From Actinomycetota bacterium (GTDB lineage Bacteria > Actinomycetota > Thermoleophilia > Miltoncostaeales > Miltoncostaeaceae): DNA of 37,317 nt. The stretch spans positions 1-37,317 of the forward strand of contig SYFI01000030.1 in assembly GCA_005800465.1 (NCBI GenBank). Reading direction: 5' to 3'. A program made the position numbers and the translations under genes. Below the pieces are notes generated by a model, which had not been told where the DNA came from, did not search any database, and worked only from the letters and a program-made list of their open reading frames with translations. The first letter of the stretch is position 1, and every line of letters begins with the position of its first letter. Positions 8,078-18,041 of the stretch are shown here, piece after piece.

Positions 8078-11014
8078 CTAGCGGGGGGCGCGCACCATGT
8101 TCGACGCCTGTGATGTGCCCTGGGTAGTGACCATCTTTACCGTGATCTTCGCGCCCTTTCGCACCTTGCGCCTGATCGTGGGCGTGTGCGATGCCGTGGT
8201 CAGCACAAGCTTGCCGTTGACGAACACCCTGATCTTCGCGCCCTTGGGGGCGGTCACCACAATTCGCAGGCCCTTCTTTGTGCGCTTAAGCGACTTGATG
8301 CGGGGGACCTGCAGTGCGGTGACTCCGTTAATCGACTGGCTGTTCTTTTGGGCTGCTGGCATGGGCACCGATGAGGCCGCGGCAAACAGGAGAAGGTTCG
8401 GGGAACCGCCACCCGGGTTGCTCACGACGCCGGGAGTTGCTCCGTCGATGATCCCTTGCCTCACCTGCGCAGGAGTCGCGCCGGGCACGCCCGACAGCAG
8501 CAGGGCAGCCACCCCGGCCGCATGCGGTGCGGCCATCGATGTTCCCGACAGCACCTCGGTTGCCTTGGGATCGCTGCTCCAGGCCGACTCGATGTCCACG
8601 CCTGGGGCAAACACGGTCACGCAAGGGCCGTAGTCAGAGAACGGGGCACGGTCGTCCTGAACATCGGTTGCGCCCACCGAGATGGCGGTTGGAGCGGATG
8701 CGGGCGACATCGTGCATGCGTCGGTGTTGCTGTTTCCAGCGGCCACAGCCATGGTGATGCCATCTGCGGTGGCGGTATCAACGGCACGGTTGAGCGCCGA
8801 TGACGACGGCGTTCCCATGCTCAAGTTGGCGACGGCCGGCGTGCCGGCCACGTGGTTGCTCACCATCCAGTTGATACCCGCGATGACGTCGGACACCGAT
8901 CCGTCGCCGGTGCACCCGAGCACCCGTACGGGTACAACGCGCGCCATGGGCGCCACGCCGTAGTGCCCGCCCGCGATGCTGCCGGCCACGTGCGTGCCGT
9001 GCCCGTTGCAGTCCTCGGTGCCGCTCCCGTCGCCCACGCCATCCAGACCGCCGAGCACACGCCCACCGAACTCCTCATGACTTGCCAGCACGCCGGTGTC
9101 GATGACGTACGCGGTCACGCCGGTGCCGTCAAGTGGCACCGCATACCGGTTGTCGAGGGTTTTCCCGCGCTGGTCCAGGCGGTCAATCCCCCAGTCAAAT
9201 GCCTCGCGGTTCTGCGGCAGACCGGGCCCGGTGACAGGCGCCTGAGTTGAAGGGTCGGTGGTTCCCGGTCCGGTGGGTGCCGGGCCGGGTGCCGGGTCGG
9301 TGGGCAGCGGGGTGATGGGCATGGCGGGCGTCACTGGGGCGCTGGCGGCGGATGCGCTGCCCTGGCCCACGGCATTGGTGGCGCGCACGGTAAACGTGTA
9401 CGCCACCCCATTGGTGAGGCCGGTGATGCCGCAGGTGGTGAGCGCGGTGGTGCAGGTGGTGCGGGGGTTGCCGCCCGATGCCACTGCGGTGTAGTCGGTG
9501 ATGTCAGACCCACCGTTTGAGGTGGGTGCGACCCACAACACCGTGGCGGCACCGTCGCGCGCGATTGCGGTGACGCTCTTCGGGGCGCCAGGCGCGGTGG
9601 GCATGACGAACCCCGATGACGCACCAGACCACTGTGAGGCGCCCTGCGTATTGGTGGCCATCGCCCTGCAGGTATATGTGGCCCCCGGGGTGAGGCTCAC
9701 GATCGGTACCGACGTGTCGGTTGATGTACCGGTGCGTGTGATGCCGCCAGTACTCGACGAGCACGACACGGTGTAGGAGAGGATTGCCGATCCGCCGTCA
9801 GACACCGGGGGGGTCACCGACACGGTCACGGAGGTGCCATTGGGCGCCCCGGCACCGACAGCCAGCGGTGGATCCGGCGCCGTGATGGGTGCCACCGAAA
9901 CAAAGTTCCACCCCAGCGCCACCGATCCGGTCGCCCCATTCGCCCCATCGATGGCGATGCGGTAGGTGGTGTTGGGCGTCACGGTGAACGACATGCCTCT
10001 GCGGGTGCTGCCGAGCGGTGTGGTGTCCGTGGCCAGCACTGGGGTAAGCGCACTTACCGCGGTGCCGGTGTACGCGCCCAGCAGCGTGGCGAACGAACTG
10101 CCGGTGGTGAACAGCGACACCACACCGTGATCGAGTGCGGTCCACGAGTACCACACCGATGCGGCGCCACTGCCGCCGTGGGTCGGCTCTCCGGACTCGC
10201 GACTTGCGAAGGCAGTCGATCCCGCCACGCTGCCCTGAGACCCGGTAATGGCCGTGGCCTGGTCGAAGGTATCGTTCACGGGGGCGGTGGGCGTGAGCAG
10301 CCAGTTGAGTTTCGTGTTACCGCTGGTTCGCCGGTATCCGTCAATGACGATGCGGTATGTCGTGCCTGCGGTCACGTTGACGCTCACGGAACTGGTGAGC
10401 CCGGTACCGAAGTCGTCGTTGGCGCCACCGGGCAGCACGGTGAGTGCTCTCACGGCCGACCCCGTGTAGATGGCGAGCATCGTGTCGTAGTTACTGCCCA
10501 CGGTGGACAGCGACAACGTGCCCGTGTCGGTGGCGGTCCACGAATACCAGATGGAAGACCCGTTGTTACCCCAAACCGACAGCGGCCTGGGCTCGCCGGT
10601 CTCGCGCGTGGCGCTGCGCGTGGTGCCGGTGATGTTGCCGCTTGCCCCGGCAATGCCAGTGGCTGAGGCGAACGAATCGTTGCCCGGCGCAGCGTTGATG
10701 CTCACATGCTGGTCGGGCTCTACGCTGATAACCGACGGGTCGTTACGCAGCCGGGTGATGTCGGCTGGATCCAGGCTGGCCGCGAAGCCATCGATGGCGG
10801 CGGTGTAGACGTCGGTGACCTCGTTGCCGCGCATGGCCTCAGTGACGGCCTTCGCGTTGGCGTTGGCCGTGGGTTTGAGCACCACGATCTGCGGCGTGGG
10901 ATCGGTGGTGGCACCCGATGCCACGCCCGCCGCCAGGCCCATCGCAACGATCGCCGCTCCACCCAGAAGAAGGGCACGGGACAATCCATGAGATGAGGAG
11001 GCACCGAGACGCAT
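8078..11014 (-). CDS. Secreted S8 serine protease paralog with prodomain, two PPC-like and two FN3-like domains
   Basis: Catalytic motifs YVIDTGVLASH, GHGTHVAGSIAGG, GTSMAAPHAAGVAALL; FN3-like PDPPLAVGAGAPNGTSVTVSVTPP and APGAPKSVTAIARDGAATVLWVAP. Confidence 0.93.
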   Translation of the reverse strand: MRLGASSSHGLSRALLLGGAAIVAMGLAAGVASGATTDPTPQIVVLKPTANANAKAVTEAMRGNEVTDVYTAAIDGFAASLDPADITRLRNDPSVISVEPDQHVSINAAPGNDSFASATGIAGASGNITGTTRSATRETGEPRPLSVWGNNGSSIWYSWTATDTGTLSLSTVGSNYDTMLAIYTGSAVRALTVLPGGANDDFGTGLTSSVSVNVTAGTTYRIVIDGYRRTSGNTKLNWLLTPTAPVNDTFDQATAITGSQGSVAGSTAFASRESGEPTHGGSGAASVWYSWTALDHGVVSLFTTGSSFATLLGAYTGTAVSALTPVLATDTTPLGSTRRGMSFTVTPNTTYRIAIDGANGATGSVALGWNFVSVAPITAPDPPLAVGAGAPNGTSVTVSVTPPVSDGGSAILSYTVSCSSSTGGITRTGTSTDTSVPIVSLTPGATYTCRAMATNTQGASQWSGASSGFVMPTAPGAPKSVTAIARDGAATVLWVAPTSNGGSDITDYTAVASGGNPRTTCTTALTTCGITGLTNGVAYTFTVRATNAVGQGSASAASAPVTPAMPITPLPTDPAPGPAPTGPGTTDPSTQAPVTGPGLPQNREAFDWGIDRLDQRGKTLDNRYAVPLDGTGVTAYVIDTGVLASHEEFGGRVLGGLDGVGDGSGTEDCNGHGTHVAGSIAGGHYGVAPMARVVPVRVLGCTGDGSVSDVIAGINWMVSNHVAGTPAVANLSMGTPSSSALNRAVDTATADGITMAVAAGNSNTDACTMSPASAPTAISVGATDVQDDRAPFSDYGPCVTVFAPGVDIESAWSSDPKATEVLSGTSMAAPHAAGVAALLLSGVPGATPAQVRQGIIDGATPGVVSNPGGGSPNLLLFAAASSVPMPAAQKNSQSINGVTALQVPRIKSLKRTKKGLRIVVTAPKGAKIRVFVNGKLVLTTASHTPTIRRKVRKGAKITVKMVTTQGTSQASNMVRAPR

Positions 11015-11120
11015 GGTGCATACAGGCTAGGCGGGTTCCCTCTTCGAAAAGTCGATCTCGGGTGTATCAAGGCCACAGTTCACGTTTTTCTCACACTTTG
11101 GCGGCCGGTAGCCTCATTGC

Positions 11121-11903
11121 GTGCCTCCAGCGCCTCCCGTCATCCTGCTTCCGCCATCCGAGGGCAAGGCCCCCGGTGGCGACGGACCCATGGCTGCCAT
11201 CGATACCGGCGCCTTCCCGGAATTGGCCGGTGAGCGTGCCCGCGTGCGTGACGCCGTGCGAACCGTGCTTCGCAGCAGGGTGGCAGCAGAGAAGCTGCTC
11301 GGGGTGCGTGGTGCTCATCTCGATCGCGCCCTCGCAGAGTGGGCTGGCCTGGACACTGCCCCCACGCTGCCAGCGGCGTACCGGTACTCGGGCGTGGTGT
11401 GGGGTGCCGTGGGAGTGGACGACATGCCCGCCGCCGTACGCCGTCGTCTGATGGCCCGGGTGCTGGTTCCGTCGGGCCTGTGGGGCGTGGTGTCGGCTGC
11501 CGATCCCATCCCGGCCTATCGGCTCAAAATGGGTGCACGTGTGGCACCCATCGGGCTTCTTTCAGCCTTTTGGAAGCCGCGCGCGAGCCTGGTCGTCGCG
11601 GCCCGGGCACGCCGGGGCGCGGTCATCGATCTGCTGCCCATCGAGCACGCGGCCGCATTCGACTTCGCGCAGTTCCGGCCGGGCGCGAGGGTGCGGGTGG
11701 ACATCGTGGACGACACCCCTGGCGGCCAGCGGTCGGTGGGGCACGCGGGGAAGTCGCTGAAAGGTGCGCTGGCCCGGGCAATTGTGATCGAGGACGCCCG
11801 TACGGCAGCCGATGTGGCCGACCTTCGGGTGGAGGGCCTCGAACCCGGACGCCTGGAAGACGACGGCAGCACCGTTGTCTTCAGGCGTCGGGTCCACGGC
11901 TGA
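11121..11903 (+). CDS. yaaA: YaaA family peroxide stress protein
   Basis: PVILLPPSEGKAPGG N-terminus and GVVWGAVGVDDMPAAVRRRLMARVLVPSGLWGVVSAADPIPAYRLKMG are typical of YaaA/DUF328. Confidence 0.88.
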   Translation: MPPAPPVILLPPSEGKAPGGDGPMAAIDTGAFPELAGERARVRDAVRTVLRSRVAAEKLLGVRGAHLDRALAEWAGLDTAPTLPAAYRYSGVVWGAVGVDDMPAAVRRRLMARVLVPSGLWGVVSAADPIPAYRLKMGARVAPIGLLSAFWKPRASLVVAARARRGAVIDLLPIEHAAAFDFAQFRPGARVRVDIVDDTPGGQRSVGHAGKSLKGALARAIVIEDARTAADVADLRVEGLEPGRLEDDGSTVVFRRRVHG

Positions 11904-13013
11904 CTACTTCTTCTTCGGCGCAGCCTTTGCAGCGGGCTTGGCAGCAGGCTTCTTCGCGGTCGCCTTCGCTGCAGTCTTGGCCGGTGCCTTTGCAGCAGCG
12001 TTGACCGGCGCCTTCGCAGCCGGCTTGGCAGCAGCCTTCTTGGCAGCAGGCTTGGCCGTTGCCTTTCCAGCAGCGTTGACCGGCGCCTTCACAGCCGGCT
12101 TGGCAGCAGCCTTCTTGGCGGCAGGCTTGGCAGCAGCCGGCTTGGCAGCAGCCTTCTTGGCAGCAGCCTTGGCAGCCGGCTTGGCAGCAGCCTTGGCAGC
12201 CGGCTTGGCAGCGGGCGTCGCAGCAGCCTTCTTGGCGGCAGGCTTGGCAGCGGGCGTCGCAGCAGCCTTGACCGGGGCCTTCGCAGCCGGCTTGGGAGCG
12301 GCCTTTGCAGCCTTCTCTTCAGTGGCTTTCGCAGCAGCCTTCTGCAGGGCAGCCTTGGCCATGGTGGCCGCCGACGGTGGGGTTGACGACAGCGGCGGGC
12401 GCACGGCCGGGCGCATACCGGTGCGGCTCTGCTGGGCGGCAGCGGCACGGGCGGCGGCCGCGGCCTTCGGGTCGGCCTTGGGCGGCGGCTTGGGTGCCAC
12501 ACGCTTGCTGCTCGGCTTGTGCTTAATAACCAGCCTGCCGGCAAGGGCGTCGTCGATCAGCTGGCCGGCGCCCTCCTCGTCCACGCGGCGGGCGTACATC
12601 AGCTCACTCACCAACACGCGACGGGCGCGCTCAAGCATCTGCATCTCACCGGGCGACAGGCGGGCGTCCTGCTGACGGCGCTCGAGGTTGCGCACCACCT
12701 CCGCCAACTCCAGGATGTCGCCGCTTCGCAGCTTCTCCTGGTTGCGCTTGAACCGCTGGTTCCACTGCGCGGGCATCTCGCTGCCCTCGGCAGCGAGCAC
12801 CGACAGCACCTCAGACACCGCACGCTCATTGATAACCGGGCGCAGGCCGGCGGTCTCGGCGTTCTCGGACGGCACCATCACGATCATCGGCGGCTGCAGG
12901 ATCTCAATCGTCAAATACTCGCGCCGCTCACCACGGATCTCGTGAAACTCCTTGGCCAGAACGGTTCCCGCACCGTGGTGCGGGTAGACGACCTTGTCCC
13001 CAACCTCGAACAT
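11904..13013 (-). CDS. carD: CarD-like RNA polymerase-binding transcription factor with long Ala/Lys/Pro-rich H1-like C-terminal tail
   Basis: MFEVGDKVVYPHHGAGTVLAKEFHEIRGERREYLTIEIL... is a CarD/CdnL RNAP-interacting domain; C-terminal ~190 aa are KPAAKKAAAKPAAKAPVNAA-type repeats. Confidence 0.93.
   Translation of the reverse strand: MFEVGDKVVYPHHGAGTVLAKEFHEIRGERREYLTIEILQPPMIVMVPSENAETAGLRPVINERAVSEVLSVLAAEGSEMPAQWNQRFKRNQEKLRSGDILELAEVVRNLERRQQDARLSPGEMQMLERARRVLVSELMYARRVDEEGAGQLIDDALAGRLVIKHKPSSKRVAPKPPPKADPKAAAAARAAAAQQSRTGMRPAVRPPLSSTPPSAATMAKAALQKAAAKATEEKAAKAAPKPAAKAPVKAAATPAAKPAAKKAAATPAAKPAAKAAAKPAAKAAAKKAAAKPAAAKPAAKKAAAKPAVKAPVNAAGKATAKPAAKKAAAKPAAKAPVNAAAKAPAKTAAKATAKKPAAKPAAKAAPKKK
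11926..12350. repeat. Low-complexity tandem-like repeats encoding the H1-like tail
   Basis: Many copies of gcagcaggcttggc/gcagccttcttggc; one block starting ttgaccggcgccttc recurs at 12001 and 12076 (75 bp apart, in frame). Confidence 0.85.
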
Positions 13014-13165
13014 TCAATCTCCTCGTGCAATCAGATCGCGCCTCGGGCGGCGGACTCATTCACGCGCTCCGGTCGGACCCTCTGGGAGATCCGGTGCGCC
13101 GTCAAGTGTCCCCACATGGTACCGCCTGCCCGGGCGGCCCTTTCGATGCGGGGATCTGGTGCTGG

Positions 13166-13372
13166 CTACCAGTTGGCGGGCCAGCGCTCCAGCGAGTCCT
13201 TGTGCCGCCGCTCGCGCTCGCGTCGCGTGATCTCCTCGGGGTCAGCGGCTGCCTTCTTGGCATTCCGCAGCGCCTCGATCATGTCGTAGCGGCGTTGTTC
13301 CTTGTCCTTCGCGTCCTGCGCGGCCTTACGCTTGGCGCGGGCGAGGGTGCTGTCATGGTGAGCTCCGAACAC
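13166..13372 (-). CDS. Small basic/helical hypothetical protein (68 aa)
   Basis: MFGAHHDSTLARAKRKAAQDAKDKEQRRYDMIEALRNAKKAAADPEEITRRERERRHKDSLERWPANW; fits between convincing genes. Confidence 0.55.
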   Translation of the reverse strand: MFGAHHDSTLARAKRKAAQDAKDKEQRRYDMIEALRNAKKAAADPEEITRRERERRHKDSLERWPANW

Positions 13373-13415
13373 GACTCCGCAGAGTAGCGCGATCTGAGGA
13401 TCGTGCCTACGCTGA

Positions 13416-14240
13416 TCAACTGATTACGCCCGATCCGGCGAGAATTAGGACGATCAGCCCCAGTGCCACGCGGTACACCACGAAGATGTAGAGGCTGTGC
13501 TTGGTGAGCCATTTGAGCAGGAATGCAATGGAGGCATAGCCCACGATGAACGACACGACGGTGCCCACCAGCACCGCTCCGACACCCGCGTCCATCGACC
13601 CCGAACCGCCAAGCTCCTTGGCCAGTTCGTACAGGCCCGACAACACGATGGCAGGGATGGAGAGCAGAAATGAGAACCGGGCGGCTGCCTCGCGGTCAAA
13701 GCCCATCACGAGGCCAGCGGTGATTGTGGCGCCTGAGCGGGACACCCCGGGGATGAGCGCCAGCGCCTGGGCCAGGCCCACCACGATGGCGTCCTTGCGG
13801 GTTACCGATTCCACCGGGCGCCTCTTCGATCCCAGCGCATCGGCTGCGCCAAGCAGCAGGCCGAGCACGATGAGCGTGATGCCCATCAGGTACAGGCTGC
13901 GGGCACCGGTCTCGATCTGGTGCCGGAACAGAAATCCGATGATGCCGATAGGGATGGTGCCGATGATCAGATACCAGCCCATGCGCGCGTTCAGATCTGA
14001 GCGCAGGCGCGGGCGGGTGAGGCTCCTGAACCACGTGGTCACCACGTTCCACAGATCGCGCCGGAAGTAGATGACCACCGCAGCCATGGTGCCCAGCTGG
14101 ATGATGGCGGTGAACTCGGCGCCAGGATCGGACCAGCCGAAGAACGCTGGGACGATGCGCAGGTGGGCGGAACTGGAAATGGGAAGGAACTCGGTGAGCC
14201 CCTGCACGATTCCAAGCACGATTGACTGAAGGAGTGACAT
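13416..14240 (-). CDS. uppP: Undecaprenyl-diphosphatase (BacA/UppP)
   Basis: [25 protein letters not shown] and [35 protein letters not shown] are diagnostic BacA motifs. Confidence 0.96.
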   Translation of the reverse strand: MSLLQSIVLGIVQGLTEFLPISSSAHLRIVPAFFGWSDPGAEFTAIIQLGTMAAVVIYFRRDLWNVVTTWFRSLTRPRLRSDLNARMGWYLIIGTIPIGIIGFLFRHQIETGARSLYLMGITLIVLGLLLGAADALGSKRRPVESVTRKDAIVVGLAQALALIPGVSRSGATITAGLVMGFDREAAARFSFLLSIPAIVLSGLYELAKELGGSGSMDAGVGAVLVGTVVSFIVGYASIAFLLKWLTKHSLYIFVVYRVALGLIVLILAGSGVIS

Positions 14241-14307
14241 CGGGACGGCACCCTACCCGGCGTGACGGGTGCACCCAGCCGCCGCCGCGGCCGCGATCAG
14301 GCCGTTA

Positions 14308-14739
14308 TCAGCCCTTGGGAATGCGCGCCAGCAACACGTCGCAGGCGGCATGCCGCGACAGGTGCAGCGCAAATGATCCGAGCAGCAGGCGCTCAATCTT
14401 GCCGCGTTCGGCTCCGGCTACCACCAGGTCAACGCCGTGCTCCTCGGCCCACAGGCACACGGCATCAGGCGGATGCCCCTGCAGCACGACCGGCTCTGCG
14501 CCCGGCACCCCGGCCACGGCCTCGGTGAGCCACTCGAGCGCGGCGCCCTGCATCACCTCGGGGTCCGGGATAAACACCCCGCCCTCCCCCATGTAGGGAG
14601 GTGGCATGGAAATGCTGGTCACATGCAGCACGGAGAGGCGTGCGCCCGTGAGCGCGGCGATGCGCGATGCCTCACCAAGGGCCCTCTGCGACCCCGGGCT
14701 GTCCTCAATTGCCACGGCGATGTGCTGGTAACTGTCCAT
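14308..14739 (-). CDS. Universal stress protein (UspA family)
   Basis: HIAVAIEDSPGSQRALGEASRIAALTGARLSVLHV and GVDLVVAGAERGKIERLLLGSFALHLSRHAACDVLLAR; start at ATG 14739. Confidence 0.9.
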   Translation of the reverse strand: MDSYQHIAVAIEDSPGSQRALGEASRIAALTGARLSVLHVTSISMPPPYMGEGGVFIPDPEVMQGAALEWLTEAVAGVPGAEPVVLQGHPPDAVCLWAEEHGVDLVVAGAERGKIERLLLGSFALHLSRHAACDVLLARIPKG

Positions 14740-14784
14740 ACGGCAATCGTAGGGTGTGCAACCGGGCGGCGGTAGGATCGGCAC

Positions 14785-15588
14785 GTGACGGATCTCGCAC
14801 CCCTTGCAGAGCGCTACGACGGACTCATCCTCGATCTGGATGGCTGCCTGTGGGTGGGTGACCGCCCCGTTGGCGGTGCCGCGGCCGCAGTGGATGCGTG
14901 GCGGGCATCTGGCCGCCCACTGGTGTTTCTCACCAACGACCCGCGGTCGGCGCCCGACGAAGTGGTGCAGCGACTGTGGGCCCATGGCGTGCGTGCATCG
15001 CTTGACGAGGTGGTGACCTCCGGCGTGGTGATGCAGGAGTACCTGGCCGAACGCTTTGCCGGTTGCACGGCGGTGGTGGTGGGAAGCCAGGCCATGGTGC
15101 GACATGTGCGGCTTGCGGGGCTTCGCGTCATCGCCGATGTGTCGCTCGTTCCGGATGCCGATGTGGTGGTGCTGGCCAGCCATCCCGGCCTTGCCGACCC
15201 CGAACTCACGTGGGCGGTGCGTGCTGCCTATGCCGGTGCCGCGGTGGTGGCGACCGGTCGCGACCCGGTCGTGCCGTCGGATGCCGGGGTGATCCCCGGA
15301 ACCGGTGGTGTGGTTGCGTATGTGGAGTACTGCTCAGGTGCCGAGGCCGTGGCGGTGGGTAAGCCGGGCGCCCATGCCTGGCGAATTGCCCGTGAGCGCC
15401 TCGGGGTGGACGGCCCGGTGCTGGCGGTGGGCGATCGGCTGGACAGCGACATCGGAGGCGCGGCGGCCGCGGGCATTGATGGTGCCCTGGTGCTCACCGG
15501 GGTGAGCGATACCGCAGATGTACAGGCATGGGATGGTGCCCAGCCAGTGGCGGTGGCCGCCGATCTGGGCGCCCTGCTTCTGGCCTAG
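14785..15588 (+). CDS. HAD-IIA family hydrolase (NagD-like)
   Basis: LILDLDGCLWVGDRPVGGA, VFLTNDPRS, VGKPGAHAWRIA, VLAVGDRLDSDIGGAAAAGIDGALVLTGVS. Confidence 0.93.
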   Translation: MTDLAPLAERYDGLILDLDGCLWVGDRPVGGAAAAVDAWRASGRPLVFLTNDPRSAPDEVVQRLWAHGVRASLDEVVTSGVVMQEYLAERFAGCTAVVVGSQAMVRHVRLAGLRVIADVSLVPDADVVVLASHPGLADPELTWAVRAAYAGAAVVATGRDPVVPSDAGVIPGTGGVVAYVEYCSGAEAVAVGKPGAHAWRIARERLGVDGPVLAVGDRLDSDIGGAAAAGIDGALVLTGVSDTADVQAWDGAQPVAVAADLGALLLA

Positions 15589-18041
15589 CTGGGTGGCTCC
15601 AGCGACGCGCTCTCTCGCACCACCCGGCGATTGACCTTTCCGGAGGCAAGATGCGGCAGCTCGTCGCGCCACTCCATTGCGGGTGCCGCATGAATACCCA
15701 GTTCGTGTGCCACGGCCGCGTGGATCTCCTTCGCCGCCGCCTCGGTGTCGGCGCCGTCCACCGCCACGGCCACCGCGACAGGCCGCATGAGCCCACGGTC
15801 GTCGTGGCGTCCCACCACCACCACCTCGGCGACCGCTGCATGCGAGAGAACCACGTTCTCCACGGCCACCGGGCTCACCCACTTGGCGTCCACTTTGAAG
15901 AGATCATCGGCACGGCCCACATGCCGGTAGATGCCCTGCTCCTCAATCACCATGTCGCCCATGCGGATCCACTCGCCCATGAGCAGGTCACGGGTGAGGT
16001 CGGCGCGGCGGAAGTAGCCGGATGTGTTGCTGTCGGACTTGATCCACAACTGACCGGCAGTGCCGCTTGGCACGGGCACGCCGTCTGCGTCGCGCAGGGA
16101 GACCTCGGCACCCGGGACGGGTCGCCCGAGGCTTCCGGGCAGGTCATCGCCCGGCCGGGTGGACAACACCACGTTCGAACACTCCGAGCAGCCGAGGCCC
16201 TCCACCACGTCGAGCGAGGGCATCACCTCGCGCAGACGCCTGAGCACCGTTGCGGGCAGGGAGTCGCCTGATGATGCCCCCATGCGCACGGTGCTGAGGC
16301 CCTCGATCTGATCCGGGTGCCGGTTGACGAACTCGGCCAGCTGCGACCAGAAGGTGGGAACGCCGGTGAGCACAGTCACTCCGTGGTCGCGGCAGGCGTG
16401 CATTACCGTGCGCACGTTCGGAGTGATGCGCGTGTGGATGACATGGGCACCACATCCGAGGGGGCGGAAGAACCCGTTGCCGAATCCGAGTGACGTGAAA
16501 CCGCGCGAGACTGCGTGACAGGTGTCGCCGGGCCCGAGCCCCAGCACCTCGGTTGCGTAGCCGTCCACCGAGGTTCGCATGTCGCGATGGGCATGGACCG
16601 CCCCCTTCGGGCGTCCGGTCGAACCCGACGAGAACACGATGTACGCCGGGTCCTCGGGGTGTACCGCGGCCACGGGCACCGGTGTGCCCTGCGCCAGATC
16701 ATCGGAGGTCATGGTGCGCCATGGGCCCTCTGGCACCGGTACCTCGGTCACCACGATCGCCGGCGCGGCGTCGTCAAGGATTCCTGCCAGCATCTCGTTG
16801 TTCCCATTCGGATCGAGGGGGATGGCCACCCCGGCTGCGGCTGCGGTGCCAAGCACGGCCTGCATCCAGTGGCGTCCATCGCGCAGCACCACGGCAACGC
16901 GCTCGCCCGCGCAGAGGCCCGCTCCGCGCAGTGCCCCGGCCCCGGCCCCAACGGCCGCCGAGAGGTCGTCGTAGGTCCACGTGCCGTCTTCGTCGGTGAC
17001 CGCCGGGGTACGTCCGCGTCCATCGCGCCGGTGGCGCTCCACCAGCAGGTCCACCAGATTTGCCTCGCGGGTCGCGCTGGGAGGAAAGGGGGTGGCCGCC
17101 AACGGTGTCGCCATGACCTCGGCAAGCGCATCAAGCGCATCGGGGGGAACCCGGTTGGGCATAACAAGGATGGCGTCGGTGGCACCGGCATCGGCAAATG
17201 CGCGCAGGCGGGATGCAATGTCATCTGGGCTCCCCACAAGGCCCTTGTGCTCAAGCCAGCGCAGGTACTTTTCAGGCTCGCTCTCGAGCGCGGTGGCCTC
17301 GGGCGTGACCCATGCGATGGCCTCTTCGGGGTCGCGCATGGGAAGCGCGTAAAGGTAGGTGGCCACCCGGAGGGGCGCCTCGATTCCAGCCGCCTCCCGC
17401 GCGGCAACGGCGATGGCCACGCGCTCTGCCAGGTCGTCCGGCTCGAGGAATGCGGCGAAGATCCCATCGGCACGCTCACCGGCGATGCGCAGCAGCCGGG
17501 GGCGGTGCGCGGCGATGAGGATGGGCGCCGTGGTGGGCCCGGGCGCGCATGGGGCATCGATGATGAGCCCGTCCACGGTCGCACCGTCGGGGTTCGCGAA
17601 CATCGCGCGCATCACGTCGAGTGCCTGCAGCAGCCCTGCAGTGCGTTCCTTCGGCGGCACGAATGGATACCCGTACGCGTCGTGTTCACCCTTGTCCGAT
17701 CCGGTACCGATACCGATCACCAGACGGCCGGCCGAGATGTGCTGCAGCACCGAGGCCATCTTGGCCCCGAGCGCCGGGGGGCGGTAGGCAGCCGACAGCA
17801 CCGCGGTGCCAAGGGTGATGCGGTGTGTGACCGCGGCGATGGCAGCGAGGCCGGTGAAGGCGTCAAACGCCGCGTCCCGGTGCAGCCGTCCCGGGGTCCA
17901 CAGGTGGTCGTTCAGCCAGACGGAGTCAAACCCCAGCGACTCGGCACGAATGGCCGCGTCGCGAAGATCAGGCCACGACGATGCGTACTGCGGCAGCCTG
18001 ACGCCCAGCCTGAGGCCGGGCCCATTGCCCAGCGGGGTCAT
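15585..18041 (-). CDS. Fusion: luciferase-like (LLM, F420/FMN-type) oxidoreductase + acyl-CoA ligase (ANL superfamily)
   Basis: N-term ~330 aa: LRLGVRLPQYASSWPDLRDAAIRAESLGFDSVWLNDHL...ISAGRLVIGIGTGSDKGEHDAYG. C-term ~480 aa: YIVFSSGSTGRPKGAVHAH, GCSECSN, GEWIRMGDM, HVGRADDLFKVDAKWVSP, HLASGKVNRR. Confidence 0.9.
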   Translation of the reverse strand: MTPLGNGPGLRLGVRLPQYASSWPDLRDAAIRAESLGFDSVWLNDHLWTPGRLHRDAAFDAFTGLAAIAAVTHRITLGTAVLSAAYRPPALGAKMASVLQHISAGRLVIGIGTGSDKGEHDAYGYPFVPPKERTAGLLQALDVMRAMFANPDGATVDGLIIDAPCAPGPTTAPILIAAHRPRLLRIAGERADGIFAAFLEPDDLAERVAIAVAAREAAGIEAPLRVATYLYALPMRDPEEAIAWVTPEATALESEPEKYLRWLEHKGLVGSPDDIASRLRAFADAGATDAILVMPNRVPPDALDALAEVMATPLAATPFPPSATREANLVDLLVERHRRDGRGRTPAVTDEDGTWTYDDLSAAVGAGAGALRGAGLCAGERVAVVLRDGRHWMQAVLGTAAAAGVAIPLDPNGNNEMLAGILDDAAPAIVVTEVPVPEGPWRTMTSDDLAQGTPVPVAAVHPEDPAYIVFSSGSTGRPKGAVHAHRDMRTSVDGYATEVLGLGPGDTCHAVSRGFTSLGFGNGFFRPLGCGAHVIHTRITPNVRTVMHACRDHGVTVLTGVPTFWSQLAEFVNRHPDQIEGLSTVRMGASSGDSLPATVLRRLREVMPSLDVVEGLGCSECSNVVLSTRPGDDLPGSLGRPVPGAEVSLRDADGVPVPSGTAGQLWIKSDSNTSGYFRRADLTRDLLMGEWIRMGDMVIEEQGIYRHVGRADDLFKVDAKWVSPVAVENVVLSHAAVAEVVVVGRHDDRGLMRPVAVAVAVDGADTEAAAKEIHAAVAHELGIHAAPAMEWRDELPHLASGKVNRRVVRESASLEPPS

